NCBI RefSeq assembly: GCF_014851905.1
Contig: NZ_JACVAQ010000001.1
Coordinates: 2,046,001 to 2,110,000, forward strand
DNA: 64,000 bases
Source: Pseudomonas sp. PDM14
GTDB taxonomy: Bacteria > Pseudomonadota > Gammaproteobacteria > Pseudomonadales > Pseudomonadaceae
Reading direction: 5' to 3'
Part shown: positions 17,136 through 25,322 of the stretch, piece after piece
Position numbering within the stretch: position 1 is the stretch's first letter
Layout of the letters: each line of letters begins with the position of its first letter
The notes under the pieces: model-generated
What the model was told of the DNA's origin: nothing
The model's database searches: none
The model's input: the letters and a program-made list of their open reading frames with translations, nothing else
Program-made: the position numbers and the translations under genes

Positions 17136-18701
17136 ATGACAGCACTCTCAGCTTTATCTGATCACTATTTAAGTCTGGCGAAATATCCGATTACTGCAGG
17201 GAATTACGCCGGGTTGGATATCCGTTACTCAACGGAATTTGAAGTGATTGAAGGTGAGCTCGAAAAAGCTGCGGCCATGCATCAAACCGATGCGATCGAC
17301 TGGCAGAAAATTCGTGATCTCAGCGAAGGACTTTTGCGCGAACAGTCCAAGGATCTGCGGGTCGCCAACTGGCTGACCTGGAGCCTTTATCAGCGCGAAG
17401 GCCTTCCTGGCCTGCAGGCTGGTCTCGGCCTGCTACTCGAGATGTGTGAGCACGGCTGGGTAACGCTTTACCCAAGCAAGAACAGCACACGCGCTGCCGC
17501 TTTCGCCTGGCTGACCCAGCGGCTGGAAAAAGCACTAGGCGAAGACATTCCTATTGCCAGCCAACTGTCGCTGTTTCGCAGTCTGTCAGCACTTTTACGC
17601 AAGTTGGAAACCTGTTTATCCGAGCGACTCGGCGAAGCAGCGCCACTGTTGCTGCCGCTGTGCCGGCGGATCGACGAGCAGATCAACCGAGCCGATCGCG
17701 CCCACCCCGAGTCCGGTGTGGTGGGCGCAACCTTAGCCCAGGCCAAGCACGCAGCCAGTCAGGTGTTCAATCCGGCAGCGCCACTCGACAATGAGCGCGA
17801 TGCGCACAAGTCCCTGCGGACCTTGCAGGACACCGCTCGGCCATTGTGTGCCTGGTGGCTAAAACAGAAGGCCAGCGATCTGCGTGCCCTGCGGTTGTCA
17901 CGCACCCTGCTCTGGCTGCCCATCGATAGCCTGCCGGAACGCAATGCCGAACAGATCACTGCCCTGCGTGGCCTGCCTGCGGACAAACTGGCCAGCTTCG
18001 GCGAACGCCTCACCAATGGCTTGTACGCCGACCTCCTTGTTGAGTTGGAGCCAAGCATTGCCCGTTCACCATTTTGGCTCGACGGTCAACGCCTGGCCTG
18101 GGAGTGCCTGCAGGCGCTCGGTGCGGAGTCGGCAATGCGCGAAGTGGAGATGCAACTGGCGCTGTTTCTGCAGCGCGTGCCAGGCCTGGAAGACCTGCGC
18201 TTCCATGACGGTAGCCCGTTTGCCGACGCTAACACCCGCACGTGGCTCGCCACCCATGTGATGCCGCATCTACAGGCGCCTGTCGCCGAGCCCCAACCCT
18301 TGATGAATCCACAGCGCGACAGCACGCCAGCCTGGGAAATTGCTCTGAAGGCCGCACTCCCCCGCCTACGTACGGATGGCCTGAAATCCGCCGTGCAACA
18401 GCTCAAGCAGGGTATGGGTCAGGCACAGGGCGGCCGTACCCGATTTTTCTGGCAGCTCGCCCTGGCTCGCCTATGCAGTGCTGCGAAGAAACACGAGCTG
18501 GCCAAGACCCAGCTCGAATCACTCGATCAGAACCTGCAAGCCAGCGGACTGAGCGAGTGGGAGCCTGACCTCGCGCTGGAGGTACTGCGCCTGCTGCATA
18601 CCTGCTACGAGCTGCTGCCACAGAGCCATATCGTGCGAGAACGCAAGGAAGAGATTCATCGCCGACTGTGCCACCTCGACCTCGAGGTGGTGCTGGATTA
18701 A
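17136..18701 (+). CDS. tssA: T6SS protein TssA
   Basis: A 521-aa TssA, the cap or priming protein that binds the baseplate and guides sheath polymerisation. The N-terminal ImpA domain (PF06812) is seen in the stretch beginning YPITAGNYAGLDIRYSTEF and WLTWSLYQREGLPGLQAGL. The C-terminal half, with EIALKAALPRLRTDGLKSAV and FWQLALARLC, is the variable TssA extension. The open frame could start at a TTG five codons upstream, but the ATG at 17136 was preferred. It is the first gene of the locus and is separated from tssB by 43 bp. Its organisation corresponds to hsiA2 of the P. aeruginosa H2-T6SS. Confidence 0.92.
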   Translation: MTALSALSDHYLSLAKYPITAGNYAGLDIRYSTEFEVIEGELEKAAAMHQTDAIDWQKIRDLSEGLLREQSKDLRVANWLTWSLYQREGLPGLQAGLGLLLEMCEHGWVTLYPSKNSTRAAAFAWLTQRLEKALGEDIPIASQLSLFRSLSALLRKLETCLSERLGEAAPLLLPLCRRIDEQINRADRAHPESGVVGATLAQAKHAASQVFNPAAPLDNERDAHKSLRTLQDTARPLCAWWLKQKASDLRALRLSRTLLWLPIDSLPERNAEQITALRGLPADKLASFGERLTNGLYADLLVELEPSIARSPFWLDGQRLAWECLQALGAESAMREVEMQLALFLQRVPGLEDLRFHDGSPFADANTRTWLATHVMPHLQAPVAEPQPLMNPQRDSTPAWEIALKAALPRLRTDGLKSAVQQLKQGMGQAQGGRTRFFWQLALARLCSAAKKHELAKTQLESLDQNLQASGLSEWEPDLALEVLRLLHTCYELLPQSHIVRERKEEIHRRLCHLDLEVVLD

Positions 18702-18744
18702 GCGCGTATTATCCACCTACACCGAAACACAAAGGAAAATGACG

Positions 18745-19245
18745 ATGGCCAAGGAAGGCTCGGTAGCACCCAAAGAACGCATCAACGTCACCTTCAAGCC
18801 TGCCACTGGCGGGGCTCAGGAAGAGATCGAACTGCCGCTCAAACTGATGGTACTGGGCGATTTCACCCAGCGCGCAGACGAACGCAAGATCGAAGATCGC
18901 AAGCCGATCAGCATCGACAAGAACAGCTTCGACGAAGTGCTCGGCAAACAGGCGTTGAGCCTGACCTTCGCCGTACCGAATCGCCTGCATGACGAGCAAA
19001 CTCAGGAAGAGCTGCCCGTGCAGCTGCACATCCACTCGATGAAGGATTTCAACCCGGCGGCCGTGGTCGAGCAGGTCCCCGAGCTGCAGAAGCTGATGGA
19101 GCTGCGCGACGCCCTGGTTGCTCTGAAAGGTCCGCTGGGCAACGCCCCGGCCTTCCGCAAAGCCATCGAAAACGTGCTCGCCGACGAAGAGTCCCGTGAC
19201 CGCGTGCTGAGCGAACTGGGCCTGACTGCCCAGCAAGACGCCTGA
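18745..19245 (+). CDS. tssB: T6SS contractile sheath small subunit TssB
   Basis: A 166-aa sheath subunit (VipA/TssB, PF05591). TssB pairs with TssC to build the cytoplasmic contractile tube. The family N-terminus KERINVTFKPATGGAQEEIELP and the LKLMVLGDFT segment are present. Two in-frame ATGs exist. The second (18745) sits 8 nt after AAGGA, while the first is only 2 nt away, so 18745 is the likely start. It is followed by tssC after 21 bp, as in all T6SS loci. Confidence 0.95.
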   Translation: MAKEGSVAPKERINVTFKPATGGAQEEIELPLKLMVLGDFTQRADERKIEDRKPISIDKNSFDEVLGKQALSLTFAVPNRLHDEQTQEELPVQLHIHSMKDFNPAAVVEQVPELQKLMELRDALVALKGPLGNAPAFRKAIENVLADEESRDRVLSELGLTAQQDA

Positions 19246-19266
19246 CCCTCGACAAGGAAGACGAAC

Positions 19267-20742
19267 ATGACTACCAGTGCACTAGCGGAAAGCTCCCGGA
19301 ATATCGCCGAAGCCGGCATTCTCGACCGCATCATCGCGGAAACCCGCCTGAGTCCGGATGACGACGCCTATGACATCGCCAAGCGCGGCGTGTCGGCCTT
19401 CATCGAGGAACTGCTGAAACCACACAACCAGAACGAGCCGGTGAAAAAGGCCATGGTCGACCGCATGATCGCGGAGATCGACGCCAAGCTCAGCCGGCAG
19501 ATGGACGAAATCCTCCACCACGCCGACTTCCAGGCCCTGGAGTCGTCCTGGCGCGGCCTCAAGCTGCTGGTCGATCGCACCAACTTCCGCGAGAACACCA
19601 AGCTGGAGATCCTCAACGCCTCCAAGCAGGACCTGCTGGACGACTTCGAGGACAGCCCGGAAATCACCCAATCCGGCCTGTACAAGCACATCTACACCGC
19701 CGAGTACGGCCAGTTCGGCGGCCAGCCAGTCGGCGCCATCGTCGCCAACTACTTCTTCGACCCTAGCGCACCGGACATCAAGACCCTGCAGCACGTCGCC
19801 AGCGTCGCCTGCATGTCACATGCACCGTTCGTGGCGGCGGCCGGTCCGAAATTCTTCGGGCTGGAAAGTTTCACCGGCCTGCCCAACCTGAAGGACCTCA
19901 AGGATCACTTCGAGGGCCCGCAGTTCGCCAAGTGGCAAAGCTTCCGCGAACGTGAAGACGCCCGTTACGTCGGCCTGACCCTGCCGCGCTTCCTCCTGCG
20001 CACTCCCTACGACCCGGAAGAGAATCCGGTGAAGAGCTTCGTCTACAAGGAGAATGTTGCCAGCAGTCACGAGCATTACCTGTGGGGCAACACCGCCTAT
20101 ACCTTCGCCTCCAGGCTGACCGACAGCTTCGCCAAGTTCCGCTGGTGCCCGAACATCATCGGCCCGCAGAGCGGTGGCGCGGTGGAAGACCTGCCGCTGC
20201 ACCACTTCGAAAGCATGGGCGAAATCGAGACCAAGATTCCTACCGAAGTGCTGGTCTCCGACCGCCGCGAGTACGAGCTGGCCGAAGAAGGCTTTATCGC
20301 CCTGACCATGCGCAAGGGCAGCGATAACGCCGCGTTCTTCTCCGCCAACTCGGCGCAGAAGCCAAAGTTCTTCGGCATCAGCGAGGAAGGCAAGACCGCC
20401 GAGCTGAACTACAAGCTCGGCACCCAGCTGCCCTACCTGTTCATCGTCAACCGCCTGGCGCACTACCTGAAGGTGCTGCAGCGCGAACAGATCGGCGCCT
20501 GGAAAGAACGCACCGACCTCGAGCTGGAGCTGAACAAGTGGATCCGCCAGTTCGTCGCCGACCAGGAGAACCCCAGCTCGGAAGTGCGTAGCCGCCGTCC
20601 GCTACGCGCAGCGCAAGTGATCGTCAGCGATGTCGACGGTGAGCCGGGCTGGTACCGCGTCAGCCTCAACGTGCGCCCACACTTCAAGTACATGGGGGCC
20701 GACTTCACCCTGTCCCTGGTTGGCAAGCTCGACAAGGAATAA
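19267..20742 (+). CDS. tssC: T6SS contractile sheath large subunit TssC
   Basis: A 491-aa sheath protein (VipB/TssC, PF05943) forming helical rings with TssB and recycled by ClpV after contraction. Conserved segments include FQALESSWRGLKLLVDRT, EYGQFGGQPVGAIVANY, the LPRFLLRTPYDP region and YEENVASSHEHYLWGN-like sequence around residues 258-275, and the C-terminal WYRVSLNVRPHFKYMGADFTL. Length is typical. AAGGAAG precedes the ATG. No anomaly seen. Confidence 0.96.
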   Translation: MTTSALAESSRNIAEAGILDRIIAETRLSPDDDAYDIAKRGVSAFIEELLKPHNQNEPVKKAMVDRMIAEIDAKLSRQMDEILHHADFQALESSWRGLKLLVDRTNFRENTKLEILNASKQDLLDDFEDSPEITQSGLYKHIYTAEYGQFGGQPVGAIVANYFFDPSAPDIKTLQHVASVACMSHAPFVAAAGPKFFGLESFTGLPNLKDLKDHFEGPQFAKWQSFREREDARYVGLTLPRFLLRTPYDPEENPVKSFVYKENVASSHEHYLWGNTAYTFASRLTDSFAKFRWCPNIIGPQSGGAVEDLPLHHFESMGEIETKIPTEVLVSDRREYELAEEGFIALTMRKGSDNAAFFSANSAQKPKFFGISEEGKTAELNYKLGTQLPYLFIVNRLAHYLKVLQREQIGAWKERTDLELELNKWIRQFVADQENPSSEVRSRRPLRAAQVIVSDVDGEPGWYRVSLNVRPHFKYMGADFTLSLVGKLDKE

Positions 20743-20748
20743 GGGGCG

Positions 20749-21156
20749 ATGTCCGGGTACGGCAGCCTGTTCGAACGCCTCGCGGGCGATGCCGGTCTGC
20801 GTGCCGGTCACGGCCACGAGGTGGCCGTGACGGCTTCGGTCGCCGTCCACCTGGCAAAGATGCTGAGCACTCGTGCGGGTAGCGTGCAGACGCTACCTGA
20901 CTACGGCTTGCCCGATCTCAACGACATGCGCCTGTCGTTGCACGACGCATTGCAACAGGCCCGTCTGGAGATCGAACGCTTCATCGAGCGCTATGAACCT
21001 CGCCTGCGTCAGGTACGGGTGATCTCCCTGCCCCGCGAGCAGGATCCGCTCAGCCTCAACTTCGCTGTCGAAGCGCTGCTGCAGGTGGACGGCATCAAGC
21101 GACAGGTCAGTTTCGCCGCGCAGCTGGATGGCAGCGGGCAAGTGAAGGTCAGGTAA
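20749..21156 (+). CDS. tssE: T6SS baseplate protein TssE
   Basis: A 135-aa gp25-like baseplate component (PF04965). It nucleates sheath assembly by joining the baseplate wedge to the first sheath ring. The SLFERLAG start, the LPDYGLPDLNDM segment and the IERYEPRLRQVRV strand are typical of TssE. The gene begins 6 bp after tssC, with AAGG (20741-20744) lying 4 nt before the ATG. In the P. aeruginosa H2 locus the next gene is tssF; here four other genes intervene. Confidence 0.93.
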   Translation: MSGYGSLFERLAGDAGLRAGHGHEVAVTASVAVHLAKMLSTRAGSVQTLPDYGLPDLNDMRLSLHDALQQARLEIERFIERYEPRLRQVRVISLPREQDPLSLNFAVEALLQVDGIKRQVSFAAQLDGSGQVKVR

Positions 21157-21180
21157 GGGACTGTTCAAAGGAGAGCATGG

Positions 21181-21699
21181 ATGTCCGGTAAACCCGCCGC
21201 CCGCCAGGGCGACCCCACCGCCTGCCCGGTCCCCGGTCACGGTACCAACCCCATCGCCGTTGGTTCGCCCAATGTGCTGTTCGACAGCCTGCCAGCAGCC
21301 CGCCAGGGAGACGCCTCGGCCTGTGGCGGCGCATTGAGCGGCAACGTGATCCCGACCGTGCTGATCAACGGCAAACCGGCAACCACCATCGGCACCGTGG
21401 GCAACCACGGCAATGTGGTGGTGGCGGGGTCGGGGACTGTGCTGATTGGAACCTCTCACTCCGCGGCGGCGTTTGATCCCCCCTCGGGTTTGCCCGGCTA
21501 TTTCGATGAGTTCTTCATCATTCGAGATGAAGAGGGCAGTCCCGTATCCAACTATCGCTACCGCATCGAAACCCGTGGCGGAGAACTATATGAAGGCATC
21601 ACCGATGCCGAAGGACGAACCAAGGTCATCAGCACCGGCAAACAATCGGAAGAGCTGACCCTCTCGCTGCTGTCGCCAGATGGTGTCTGCCATGCCTGA
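21181..21699 (+). CDS. PAAR-domain spike-tip protein with C-terminal beta extension
   Basis: A 172-aa PAAR protein that caps the VgrG spike and carries effectors. Residues about 1-95 are the PAAR repeat module: MSGKPAARQGDPTACP, then NVLFDSLPAARQGDASACGG, IPTVLINGKPATTIGTVGNHG and VLIGTSHS. A C-terminal domain of about 70 residues (FFIIRDEEGSPVSNYRYRIE, then GITDAEGRTKVISTG) looks like the small transthyretin-like beta domain often attached to PAAR or VgrG proteins to recruit an effector. AAAGGAG lies 8 nt before the ATG. The stop overlaps the start of the next gene, indicating translational coupling with that putative cargo. Confidence 0.92.
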   Translation: MSGKPAARQGDPTACPVPGHGTNPIAVGSPNVLFDSLPAARQGDASACGGALSGNVIPTVLINGKPATTIGTVGNHGNVVVAGSGTVLIGTSHSAAAFDPPSGLPGYFDEFFIIRDEEGSPVSNYRYRIETRGGELYEGITDAEGRTKVISTGKQSEELTLSLLSPDGVCHA

Positions 21700-22597
21700 C
21701 AACATCCTCAAGCGCTCCGGCTCCACGCCCTCCAACCAGCGTATAGGCCAGGTTGTCCCCCTGAAGCTAGCGAAGCTTGCACGCTACGAGATCAATATCC
21801 GCTCTTTCCATCCCGGCAAGACTTTTGGCTGGAGCGGATTAAATTTTGAAGGTGATGCCCGTGGTTTTTCTCTGGGAGCAAGTGGTGTCTCTGGAGGAGC
21901 TGGGGCAGAAGTTACTTCCCGAATTTGGCATCGTTTCAAGGTAGATGCGCTCTCCGGCAAAACACTCGATGCAGAAACCGAATCGAATGATTCCGGAAAG
22001 ATTGCTGGCGACCACACTCGCTACGATGGAGTTCTAAAGCCCAAAGGCGGTGCTTGGCCAGTTTTAAGAAAGGAAGACGGGCCAGTTACGACACTGTATA
22101 TCGACGGAGGGTATGCAGGTGAGAACCATGCACTTTTCCCATCTGCTGAACTGAAAGAAAACCTAGGCGTGACATTCGTTCCCAGCCTGGACGTCAGCTA
22201 CAAGTTCGTCATAACCATTGATCGCGTATCCAAACATATGGATATCGTTAGCTATGTAAGCGGTGACGGCTTTCCGAATTGCGAGGCATTCGTTGTCGAT
22301 TCTGCAGGCACTTCGATTTTCTTAGGCATACATGTACGCAAAGGCGCAGCTTTGTTCTCCCTTTGGGGAGACAAAAAATATCCGATGGTCGCCTCCGCCA
22401 TACGACTTGGCCTCGACGATAACGGAAATTTCAACGGCCTTATTGCAAACGAGCTGAAACGCAGACAACAGAACAAAGAAAAACTCGAATTTCACCCAAT
22501 TTCCAAATGGAATAATTTCTTCCTAACTCTCGACCCCAGTGCCGAGCGATGGATGTGGCCATGGCAAGAACCCATGCCAGATAGAGCGGTAACATAA
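21692..22597 (+). CDS. Putative T6SS cargo effector of unknown family
   Basis: A 301-aa protein I do not recognise. It has no signal peptide and no long hydrophobic helix. It begins with the stretch MPDNILKRSGSTPSNQRIGQ, continues with alternating strand-like segments (FGWSGLNFEGDARGFSLG, RIWHRFKVDALSG, HTRYDGVLKPKGGAWPVL) and has a C-terminal part with DGFPNCEAFVVDSAG and IFLGIHVRKG. Position gives the best clue: it overlaps the PAAR gene by 8 bp, is followed by a membrane protein gene after 2 bp, and is more AT-rich than the secretion genes. This is the arrangement of a PAAR-delivered toxin and its immunity gene. An alternative ATG lies at 21680. The biochemical activity is unknown. Confidence 0.6.
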   Translation: MPDNILKRSGSTPSNQRIGQVVPLKLAKLARYEINIRSFHPGKTFGWSGLNFEGDARGFSLGASGVSGGAGAEVTSRIWHRFKVDALSGKTLDAETESNDSGKIAGDHTRYDGVLKPKGGAWPVLRKEDGPVTTLYIDGGYAGENHALFPSAELKENLGVTFVPSLDVSYKFVITIDRVSKHMDIVSYVSGDGFPNCEAFVVDSAGTSIFLGIHVRKGAALFSLWGDKKYPMVASAIRLGLDDNGNFNGLIANELKRRQQNKEKLEFHPISKWNNFFLTLDPSAERWMWPWQEPMPDRAVT

Positions 22598-22599
22598 AA

Positions 22600-23037
22600 A
22601 TGAGCACCTCTGCAAAAAAATTCTTCCGAATTTCCATCTGGCTTCCTGCACTTATCTTTTTATCCTTGCCGGTATTGGAAAATATTTTTCGAGGCCCACA
22701 ACGTTTCGAGGACATACTTCTAACTTATGGGCTTTCGTTCGGAGTTATCGCCTATCCAGTTTTCGCAACTTGGGCAACCAGAGTAATCAACAAAAAATCA
22801 GAAGAAGAGATAACAAAGCTAATTTGGTGGGCACCCATCATATTCATCCCATTTTATGGTGTGCCGTGGATGATTTATGGATTGGCTCACGTTGTTATGG
22901 GGGATATGTCCGGTATCGCCATGGCCTTGTTATGGATCGCGTTCTCACCCTACATACTCGTAGTTGGCTATTTCTTTTCAATAACAACTATCGCCATTTA
23001 CAAAATTCTCTTTAATTCTGCCGGCATGGAAAATTAA
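22600..23037 (+). CDS. Integral membrane protein, putative immunity protein for the adjacent cargo
   Basis: A 145-aa inner-membrane protein with four or five hydrophobic segments (about residues 10-30, 42-62, 75-97, 103-120 and 120-138) separated by short charged loops such as INKKSEEEITK. There is no recognisable family. It starts 2 bp after the putative effector and is clearly AT-rich. Polytopic immunity proteins are known for T6SS toxins that insert in or act at the inner membrane, so its topology hints at that kind of target (inference). Confidence 0.55.
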   Translation: MSTSAKKFFRISIWLPALIFLSLPVLENIFRGPQRFEDILLTYGLSFGVIAYPVFATWATRVINKKSEEEITKLIWWAPIIFIPFYGVPWMIYGLAHVVMGDMSGIAMALLWIAFSPYILVVGYFFSITTIAIYKILFNSAGMEN

Positions 23038-23040
23038 TCC

Positions 23041-23532
23041 ATGTACAGAGCTATGTTATCGGCCCAACGCAGAGCAATTATGCTAATAGGTACCACTGTC
23101 ATCATGCAGAGCGCCTGTGTTCCCTACCCCCACTCGGTAACCCGTAACTCGGCCATCGAAGGCCGCGTGCTGTCCGCCGAAACAGGTCAGGCAGTATCGG
23201 GCGCCAAAGTCGAGCTGGATATCGGCAGCGACGAATCCTGGCGCTACGAAACCACCAGCGATGCCCAAGGCCGCTTCGCCTTTGCCGAACATAGCGACTA
23301 TCGCCTGTTCGCCTTGCTGGCTGATGGGCCTCACTACTGGACCACCCTGTCGATCAGCGCTCCCGGTTATCACACACGCCATTGCATGTGGACGAGCACT
23401 TATTGGTGTTCGTCGGCCCCAATCAAATTGCCGCACCTGACGTTGCAGCCGGAACACCTTGTCATCTCGGAAAAAGAAGCCGCAGAGGATCTCTGGCACT
23501 GCATCGAATCGGCCAAAGAGCAGGCCAACTAA
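23041..23532 (+). CDS. Lipoprotein with carboxypeptidase-regulatory-like beta domain
   Basis: A 163-aa predicted lipoprotein. The N-terminus has basic residues (QRRAIML), a hydrophobic core and the cleavage site QSAC. After that comes a transthyretin / carboxypeptidase-regulatory-like module: IEGRVLSAETGQAVSGAKVEL, TTSDAQGRFAFAE and LSISAPGYHTRHC, a fold common in surface lipoproteins and also found in TssJ. Several cysteines follow. Its stop overlaps the tssF ATG by 1 bp and its GC content matches the secretion genes, unlike the two genes before it. It may be an accessory component or a second immunity protein; neither can be shown from sequence. Confidence 0.65.
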   Translation: MYRAMLSAQRRAIMLIGTTVIMQSACVPYPHSVTRNSAIEGRVLSAETGQAVSGAKVELDIGSDESWRYETTSDAQGRFAFAEHSDYRLFALLADGPHYWTTLSISAPGYHTRHCMWTSTYWCSSAPIKLPHLTLQPEHLVISEKEAAEDLWHCIESAKEQAN

Positions 23533-25322
23533 TGTCCTTCAACCACCATTACCAGAGCGAACTCTCCGCCCTGCGCCACTTGGGCAAGCGCTTCTCCGAG
23601 CGCAGCCCGGCGCTGGCGCCGTTTCTCGGCCAGGCCGGGCGCGACCCGGATGTGGAGCGCCTGCTGGAGGGCTTTGCCTTCCTCACCGGGCGCCTGCGGC
23701 AGAAACTCGACGACGAACTGCCGGAGCTGACCCATTCGCTGATGCACCTGCTGTGGCCCAACTACATGCGCCCGCTACCGGCCTTCAGCATGCTGCAGTT
23801 CGACCCGCTCAAACGCCCCGGCCCGGCGCTGCAGGTTCCGCGCCACACGCCGGTGGAAGCCAGGGCAGTCGAGGGCGTGACCTGCCGTTTCCGCACCGCC
23901 TATGCGACCGAAGTGCTGCCGCTGGCACTCAATGCGCTGGACTATTCGGTGAAGGGCGATGGCGCCCTGCTCAGCCTGCGCCTGGCGATGAGCACCGATG
24001 GCCACCTAGGCGAAATCGGCCTGCAAAGGCTGCGCCTGCACCTGGCCGGCGAGCGTTATGTCGCCCAGCTGCTTTACCTCGGACTGCTGCGTCACCTCGA
24101 CGGCATCCAGCTGGTGCTGCTGGATGAAAACGGCGCACCCCTGAGCGATGCCCGGGAGCTGCCGCTGCCGCTTTTAGGACTCGCGCCAAGCCAGGTGCAA
24201 GCCGTGGGTTTCAACGAAGAGCAGGCGCTCATTCCCTACCCGCACAACACCTTCCGCGGCTATCGCCACCTGCAGGAATACTTCGCCTTCCAGGACAAAT
24301 TTCTGTTCGTCGACCTCAAGGGGCTAGAGGCCCTGCAACGCCAACCGCAGGAGGTGCTGGAGCGCGCCCGCGGCCTGGAGTTGCGCTTCGACATCCGCAA
24401 AACCGGCCTGCAGCGCATCCGACCGACCCTAGACAACGTGCGCCTGTACTGTACGCCGGTGGTTAACCTGTTCGCCCACGACGCTATTCCGATCCGCCTC
24501 GACGGCAAGCAGGACCAGTACCTGCTGCTGCCGGCGGAATACGAGCCGCAACACTGCGGGGTGTTCTCGGTGGATCGGGTGACCGGCTGGAAGCCCGGCG
24601 GCATGGGCTACGAGGAATATGTGCCGTTCGAATCGTTCGAGCACGACCCGAGCTTCGACCAGCCGCGGGCACGGCCGCACTACAGCGTGCGCCAGCAGTC
24701 ATCGCTGCTCGGCGATGGCCTGGAAACCTGGCTCAGCTTCGGCCAGCGCGGCGCCGAGGCGCAGGAAACCCTGTCCATCGAGCTGACCTGCACCAACCAG
24801 AGCCTGGCCCGTCAGCTCAAGCCGGGCGATATCTGCCTGCCCAGCGAGGACACCCCGGAGTTTCTTACCTTCCGCAACATCGGCGCAGTAACGCCGAGCT
24901 ACGCGCCGCCGCTGCACCGCGACTACCTGTGGAAGCTGATCAGCAACATGTCGCTGAACTACCTGTCGCTGGCCGACGTCGAGGCGCTCAAGGTGATCCT
25001 CGAAACCTACGACCTGCCCCGCCACTACGACCAGCACGCACTCAAGGTCAGCCAACGCATGCTCGGCGGCCTCAAGCACATTCGCCACCAGCACGTCGAC
25101 CGCCTGCACCGCGGCCTGCCTGTGCGCGGCGTGCGCACCGAACTGAGCATGGACCCAGACAGCTACCTGGGCGAAGGGGACCTGTTCCTCTTCGCCTCGG
25201 TGCTCAACGAATTTTTCGCCCTTTACGCCAGCCTCAACTCGTACCACGAGCTGCGCGTACAGAGTACACAGGGAGAGGTGTACCAATGGACGCCACGCAT
25301 GGGGCAACAGCCCCTGCTCTGA
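23532..25322 (+). CDS. tssF: T6SS baseplate protein TssF
   Basis: A 596-aa TssF (VasA/ImpG, PF05947), a baseplate wedge subunit that complexes with TssG and TssE. The family start MSFNHHYQSELSALRHLGKRFSERSPALAPFL and the following LLEGFAFLTGRLRQKLDDELPELTHSLMHLLWPNYMRPLPAFSM region are diagnostic. The ATG at 23532 overlaps the stop of the lipoprotein gene; the open frame extends upstream but without similarity. The last 37 bp overlap tssG. Confidence 0.95.
   Translation: MSFNHHYQSELSALRHLGKRFSERSPALAPFLGQAGRDPDVERLLEGFAFLTGRLRQKLDDELPELTHSLMHLLWPNYMRPLPAFSMLQFDPLKRPGPALQVPRHTPVEARAVEGVTCRFRTAYATEVLPLALNALDYSVKGDGALLSLRLAMSTDGHLGEIGLQRLRLHLAGERYVAQLLYLGLLRHLDGIQLVLLDENGAPLSDARELPLPLLGLAPSQVQAVGFNEEQALIPYPHNTFRGYRHLQEYFAFQDKFLFVDLKGLEALQRQPQEVLERARGLELRFDIRKTGLQRIRPTLDNVRLYCTPVVNLFAHDAIPIRLDGKQDQYLLLPAEYEPQHCGVFSVDRVTGWKPGGMGYEEYVPFESFEHDPSFDQPRARPHYSVRQQSSLLGDGLETWLSFGQRGAEAQETLSIELTCTNQSLARQLKPGDICLPSEDTPEFLTFRNIGAVTPSYAPPLHRDYLWKLISNMSLNYLSLADVEALKVILETYDLPRHYDQHALKVSQRMLGGLKHIRHQHVDRLHRGLPVRGVRTELSMDPDSYLGEGDLFLFASVLNEFFALYASLNSYHELRVQSTQGEVYQWTPRMGQQPLL

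Noticed and set aside
21670..21710. Frameshift joining the PAAR protein and the following protein into one evolved effector
   Set aside because: The two frames overlap by only 8-20 bp in the way coupled genes do, and the PAAR protein already ends with a complete small domain. A frameshift cannot be excluded without comparison to relatives, but there is no positive sign.
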